Notes under the pieces: model-generated
What the model was told of the DNA's origin: nothing
Database searches by the model: none
Seen by the model: the letters and a program-made list of their open reading frames with translations, nothing else
In this document: positions 6,084 through 8,189 of the stretch, piece by piece
Numbering within the stretch: position 1 is the stretch's first letter
How the letters are laid out: every line of letters starts with the position of its first letter
Made by a program: the position numbers and the translations under genes
DNA from: Bryobacterales bacterium
GTDB taxonomy: Bacteria > Acidobacteriota > Terriglobia > Bryobacterales > Bryobacteraceae
NCBI GenBank assembly: GCA_009697495.1
Contig: SHUN01000108.1
Coordinates: forward strand, 1 to 8,189
Direction of reading: 5' to 3'
DNA length: 8,189 nt

Positions 6084-8189
6084 TACGCCAGCTCCGGATT
6101 GGGATTGCGCAGTTTCGCCAGATACGTCGTGCGCGGCTTCACATTGAGTTCATGGAGCAGCGAGTAATTCCGATGGTCTTTCTTTAGCTGCGCCACTTTA
6201 GATTCGGGGTCGTTGATGTTGCCGAAGGTGATTGCGTCCGCCGGGCAGGTCTGCTGGCAGGCGGTAAGAATCTCTCCGACTTTATAAGGACCGGGAGCAC
6301 CCGAAGCGCGCCCTTCCGCCTTGGACTTAATCTTTGCTTCCTGGATGCGCTGCACGCAGTAGGTGCACTTTTCCATCACGCCGCGCATGCGCACCGAGAC
6401 ATCCGGATTTTGAGATAACTTTGTGATCTCTTCCATGTCTTTGTGGAAGTTCAAGTAGTTAAATCGGCGCACTTTATAAGGACAGTTATTGGCGCAGTAC
6501 CGTGTGCCGACGCAGCGGTTGTACGCCATGTCGTTCAGCCCTTCGGGGCTGTGCGTCGTCGCCGCCACCGGGCAGACCGATTCGCAGGGTGCATTTTCGC
6601 ACTGCTGACAGGCCATCGGCTGGTACACCGCCTGCGGATCTTCTGCGTCGCCGGTAAAATACCGGTCCAGACGAATCCAGTGCATTTCACGGCCTTTGCC
6701 GACCTGTTCTTTACCGACAACCGGGATGTTGTTCTCGCTCTGACATGCCAGCAGGCAGGCGTTGCAGCCAATGCAGGAATTTAAGTCGATCGACATTCCC
6801 CACTGATTGCCCTTGGAATAATCGTGCGGGTCAAACAGGGAGAATAGCTCGACGTGCTCTTCTTCATGCTTAGCGAAATGCGGCTCTTTTTCGAATTTTG
6901 CGAGCGACGCTTCCTGAACGATCGGGCGCCCTTCCTGGCTGTGATGTTCCTGCGTCGTCACCATATAGTAGGTGCCCGCCGCCTTCGTCACATTCCCATT
7001 CGTTGCGAAGCCCATCCCCGTCGACGGGCGAACCGCAAAAGCGTTGTAGCCGATCCCCCTGCCCACCCGGCCAATCGCCGTGCGGCCATAACCCACCGTC
7101 AGCGTCACCACACCATCGGCGTGGCCCGGCAACACATACACCGGCGCCTCCACCTTCTGGCCGCCGATTTCCACTGTGATCCTTTGGGCGTACATGCCCA
7201 CGTTATCCGGGATCACCTCGACCTGCAGCTCTTTGGCCGTCTTCGGGCTCATCAGCGCGGCGTTGTCCCAGACCAGTTTCGTCATCGGCTCCGGCGCTTC
7301 ATGGAGCCACGCATTATTGGCGAACCGGCCATCCCAGAAGTTGGCGCTCGGGAAGAATGAAACTTCGATCTTTGTTGACGACTTTGGCGCGCTGTTCACA
7401 GCCGCCTCGACGCGCGTTTTATCAGCGTTCGCCTTCACTGCAACCGGGGCGCCAGCAGCCACAACGCCGTCGTGAAGCGTCTTCCGCCACGCGGCATCAT
7501 CGAGCTTCAACTGCGCCTTCACTAAATCGACGGCCTTGCCCCATTTACCGGAAACCAGAAAACCGGCCACTTCGACGGCTGACTTCGTACCGAATAGCGG
7601 CTCAATCAACGGTTGGACCACCGAGACCGTTCCGTCCACATTGGCGGCGTCGCCCCAAGCTTCCAAATAATGCGACTCGGGCAGATGCCACTTGGCAGCC
7701 ACCGCGGTTTCGTTCACTTCCGCGCCCAGATGGATGGAGTTGCCAGCCTTCTTCATCGCCTCCGCAAAACCGAAATCGGCCGGAGCGTCGTAAACCGGAT
7801 TTCCGCCCAGTACCACCAACGCCTTCACCGCGCCGCTGTTCAATTCCGCGACCAGTTCCTTCACCGCCGCCAACGGACGCCGCTCTTCTTTCGTGTAGCT
7901 CACCGTCTCACCGGCATTGCCGAGAGCCTGGTTGATCAAAGCGACAACGGCGTGAACCACTGCCGGCTGACGCGGCCCGGCCAGCACGATGGATTTACCC
8001 TTCGTGGCCTGCAAATCCTTCGCCAGCGCCTTTATCCACTTATCCTGCTTATCCTGCTGCCCCAAAACCTTCAACCCGGTAATCGCGCCAAGTTCCCGAG
8101 CCAGATCAAAAACGAAGGTCTGTACATCGCTCGGCTTCACGCGCAGCCGGTTATCGGCCATCGCGCCGGTCAGCGTGAAGTTGCTCTCG
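6083..8189 (-). CDS. actB: Alternative Complex III iron-sulfur subunit ActB (5' end cut by right edge)
   Basis: About 700 codons are visible. The frame stays open to the right edge, reading ESNFTLTGA before the Met at 8161, so that Met is internal and the gene starts outside. ActB is usually near 1000 residues: a molybdopterin-oxidoreductase-like domain without cofactor, then a ferredoxin-like domain. Counting from the Met at 8161, residues 1-400 hold the end of the first domain ([13 protein letters not shown] at 115-127; MopB-like beta domain at about 300-400). Residues 455-650 hold the cluster cysteines: 463/466/469/473, 518/521/526/530, 550/556/560, and 598/601 with 634/638. The third group has Thr553 where a fourth cysteine would be, fitting the three [4Fe-4S] plus one [3Fe-4S] known for ActB. 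It takes electrons from quinol at ActC and passes them to heme c subunits on the periplasmic side. A twin-arginine signal is expected upstream but not visible. Confidence 0.96.
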   Translation of the reverse strand, partial: ESNFTLTGAMADNRLRVKPSDVQTFVFDLARELGAITGLKVLGQQDKQDKWIKALAKDLQATKGKSIVLAGPRQPAVVHAVVALINQALGNAGETVSYTKEERRPLAAVKELVAELNSGAVKALVVLGGNPVYDAPADFGFAEAMKKAGNSIHLGAEVNETAVAAKWHLPESHYLEAWGDAANVDGTVSVVQPLIEPLFGTKSAVEVAGFLVSGKWGKAVDLVKAQLKLDDAAWRKTLHDGVVAAGAPVAVKANADKTRVEAAVNSAPKSSTKIEVSFFPSANFWDGRFANNAWLHEAPEPMTKLVWDNAALMSPKTAKELQVEVIPDNVGMYAQRITVEIGGQKVEAPVYVLPGHADGVVTLTVGYGRTAIGRVGRGIGYNAFAVRPSTGMGFATNGNVTKAAGTYYMVTTQEHHSQEGRPIVQEASLAKFEKEPHFAKHEEEHVELFSLFDPHDYSKGNQWGMSIDLNSCIGCNACLLACQSENNIPVVGKEQVGKGREMHWIRLDRYFTGDAEDPQAVYQPMACQQCENAPCESVCPVAATTHSPEGLNDMAYNRCVGTRYCANNCPYKVRRFNYLNFHKDMEEITKLSQNPDVSVRMRGVMEKCTYCVQRIQEAKIKSKAEGRASGAPGPYKVGEILTACQQTCPADAITFGNINDPESKVAQLKKDHRNYSLLHELNVKPRTTYLAKLRNPNPELA
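6092..6095 (-). promoter_or_regulatory. Shine-Dalgarno site (GGAG) for actC inside the end of actB
   Basis: GGAG on the minus strand lies eight bases before the actC ATG and within the last actB codons. Together with the one-base TAATG overlap it fixes the actC start and supports coupled translation. Confidence 0.6.
8040..8057 (-). repeat. Perfect 9-base tandem duplication inside actB
   Basis: TTATCCTGC is repeated twice in direct succession on the plus strand. On the coding strand it keeps the frame and adds a Gln-Asp-Lys repeat (GQQDKQDKW, residues 34-42 counted from the Met at 8161). It looks like a small slippage duplication in a surface loop of the cofactor-free domain. Confidence 0.6.

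Noticed and set aside
5667..6167. Plus-strand open frame (166 codons) across the actB/actC junction
   Set aside because: It has low-complexity Arg/Asp/His composition, no ribosome site or family resemblance, and lies wholly antisense to actC and actB.
6279..6483. A 13-base direct repeat (ACTTTATAAGGAC) at 6279-6291 and 6471-6483
   Set aside because: Both copies encode the same Pro-Tyr-Lys-Val peptide in the ferredoxin domain of ActB. They reflect the protein sequence; there is no sign of a regulatory site or promoter.
7357..7935. Plus-strand open frame (192 codons) inside actB
   Set aside because: The product is Pro/Arg/Ser-rich, typical of a shadow frame, and the opposite strand encodes a continuous, recognisable ActB.
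8159..8161. ATG at 8161 as the start of actB
   Set aside because: The frame is open upstream to the window edge and reads as typical ActB sequence, and about 300 N-terminal residues with the export signal would be missing. It is an internal methionine.
1..8189. Promoters, terminators, RNA genes, mobile elements, CRISPR arrays or a novel defence-like system
   Set aside because: Coding sequence covers nearly the whole window with gaps of 10 bases or less. No hairpin-plus-U-run, tRNA-like fold, inverted terminal repeat, spaced repeat array or unusual gene set was seen.

Overview
The window is one tightly packed, single-direction stretch of a respiratory operon. All nine supported genes lie on the minus strand, so transcription runs from the right edge towards the left edge. 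In order of transcription they are: the C-terminal two thirds or so of ActB (cut by the right edge), ActC, ActD, ActE, ActF, an unnamed 143-residue membrane-anchored protein, a SCO/SenC copper chaperone, cytochrome c oxidase subunit II with a fused heme-c domain, and the first 26 codons of what is almost certainly cytochrome c oxidase subunit I (cut by the left edge).

Together these encode Alternative Complex III (ACIII, a quinol:electron acceptor oxidoreductase unrelated to cytochrome bc1) and the start of a caa3-type heme-copper oxidase. The expected electron path is menaquinol, then ActC/ActB iron-sulfur clusters, then heme c of ActE (and of ActA, which should lie beyond the right edge), then the heme c and CuA of subunit II, then the oxidase active site of subunit I. 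The SCO protein would load the CuA site. Keeping both complexes in one transcript fits the known physical ACIII-oxidase supercomplexes.

Gene gaps are 0 to 10 bases. Two junctions use the stop/start overlap TAATG and one overlaps by 8 bases. There is no stretch over 300 bases without a gene, and no promoter, terminator, RNA gene, mobile element or CRISPR array is visible. Control must lie outside the window.

The organism is probably an Acidobacteriota member (Bryobacter/Solibacter-like). This rests on gene order (actBCDEF, small protein, sco, coxB, coxA), moderately high GC and protein style. Planctomycetota, Verrucomicrobiota or other ACIII carriers cannot be excluded without a search. The window is best described as an ordinary but informative core-respiration locus. 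Its least understood part is the 143-residue protein between actF and sco. I see no evidence of a novel defence, mobile or biosynthetic system.
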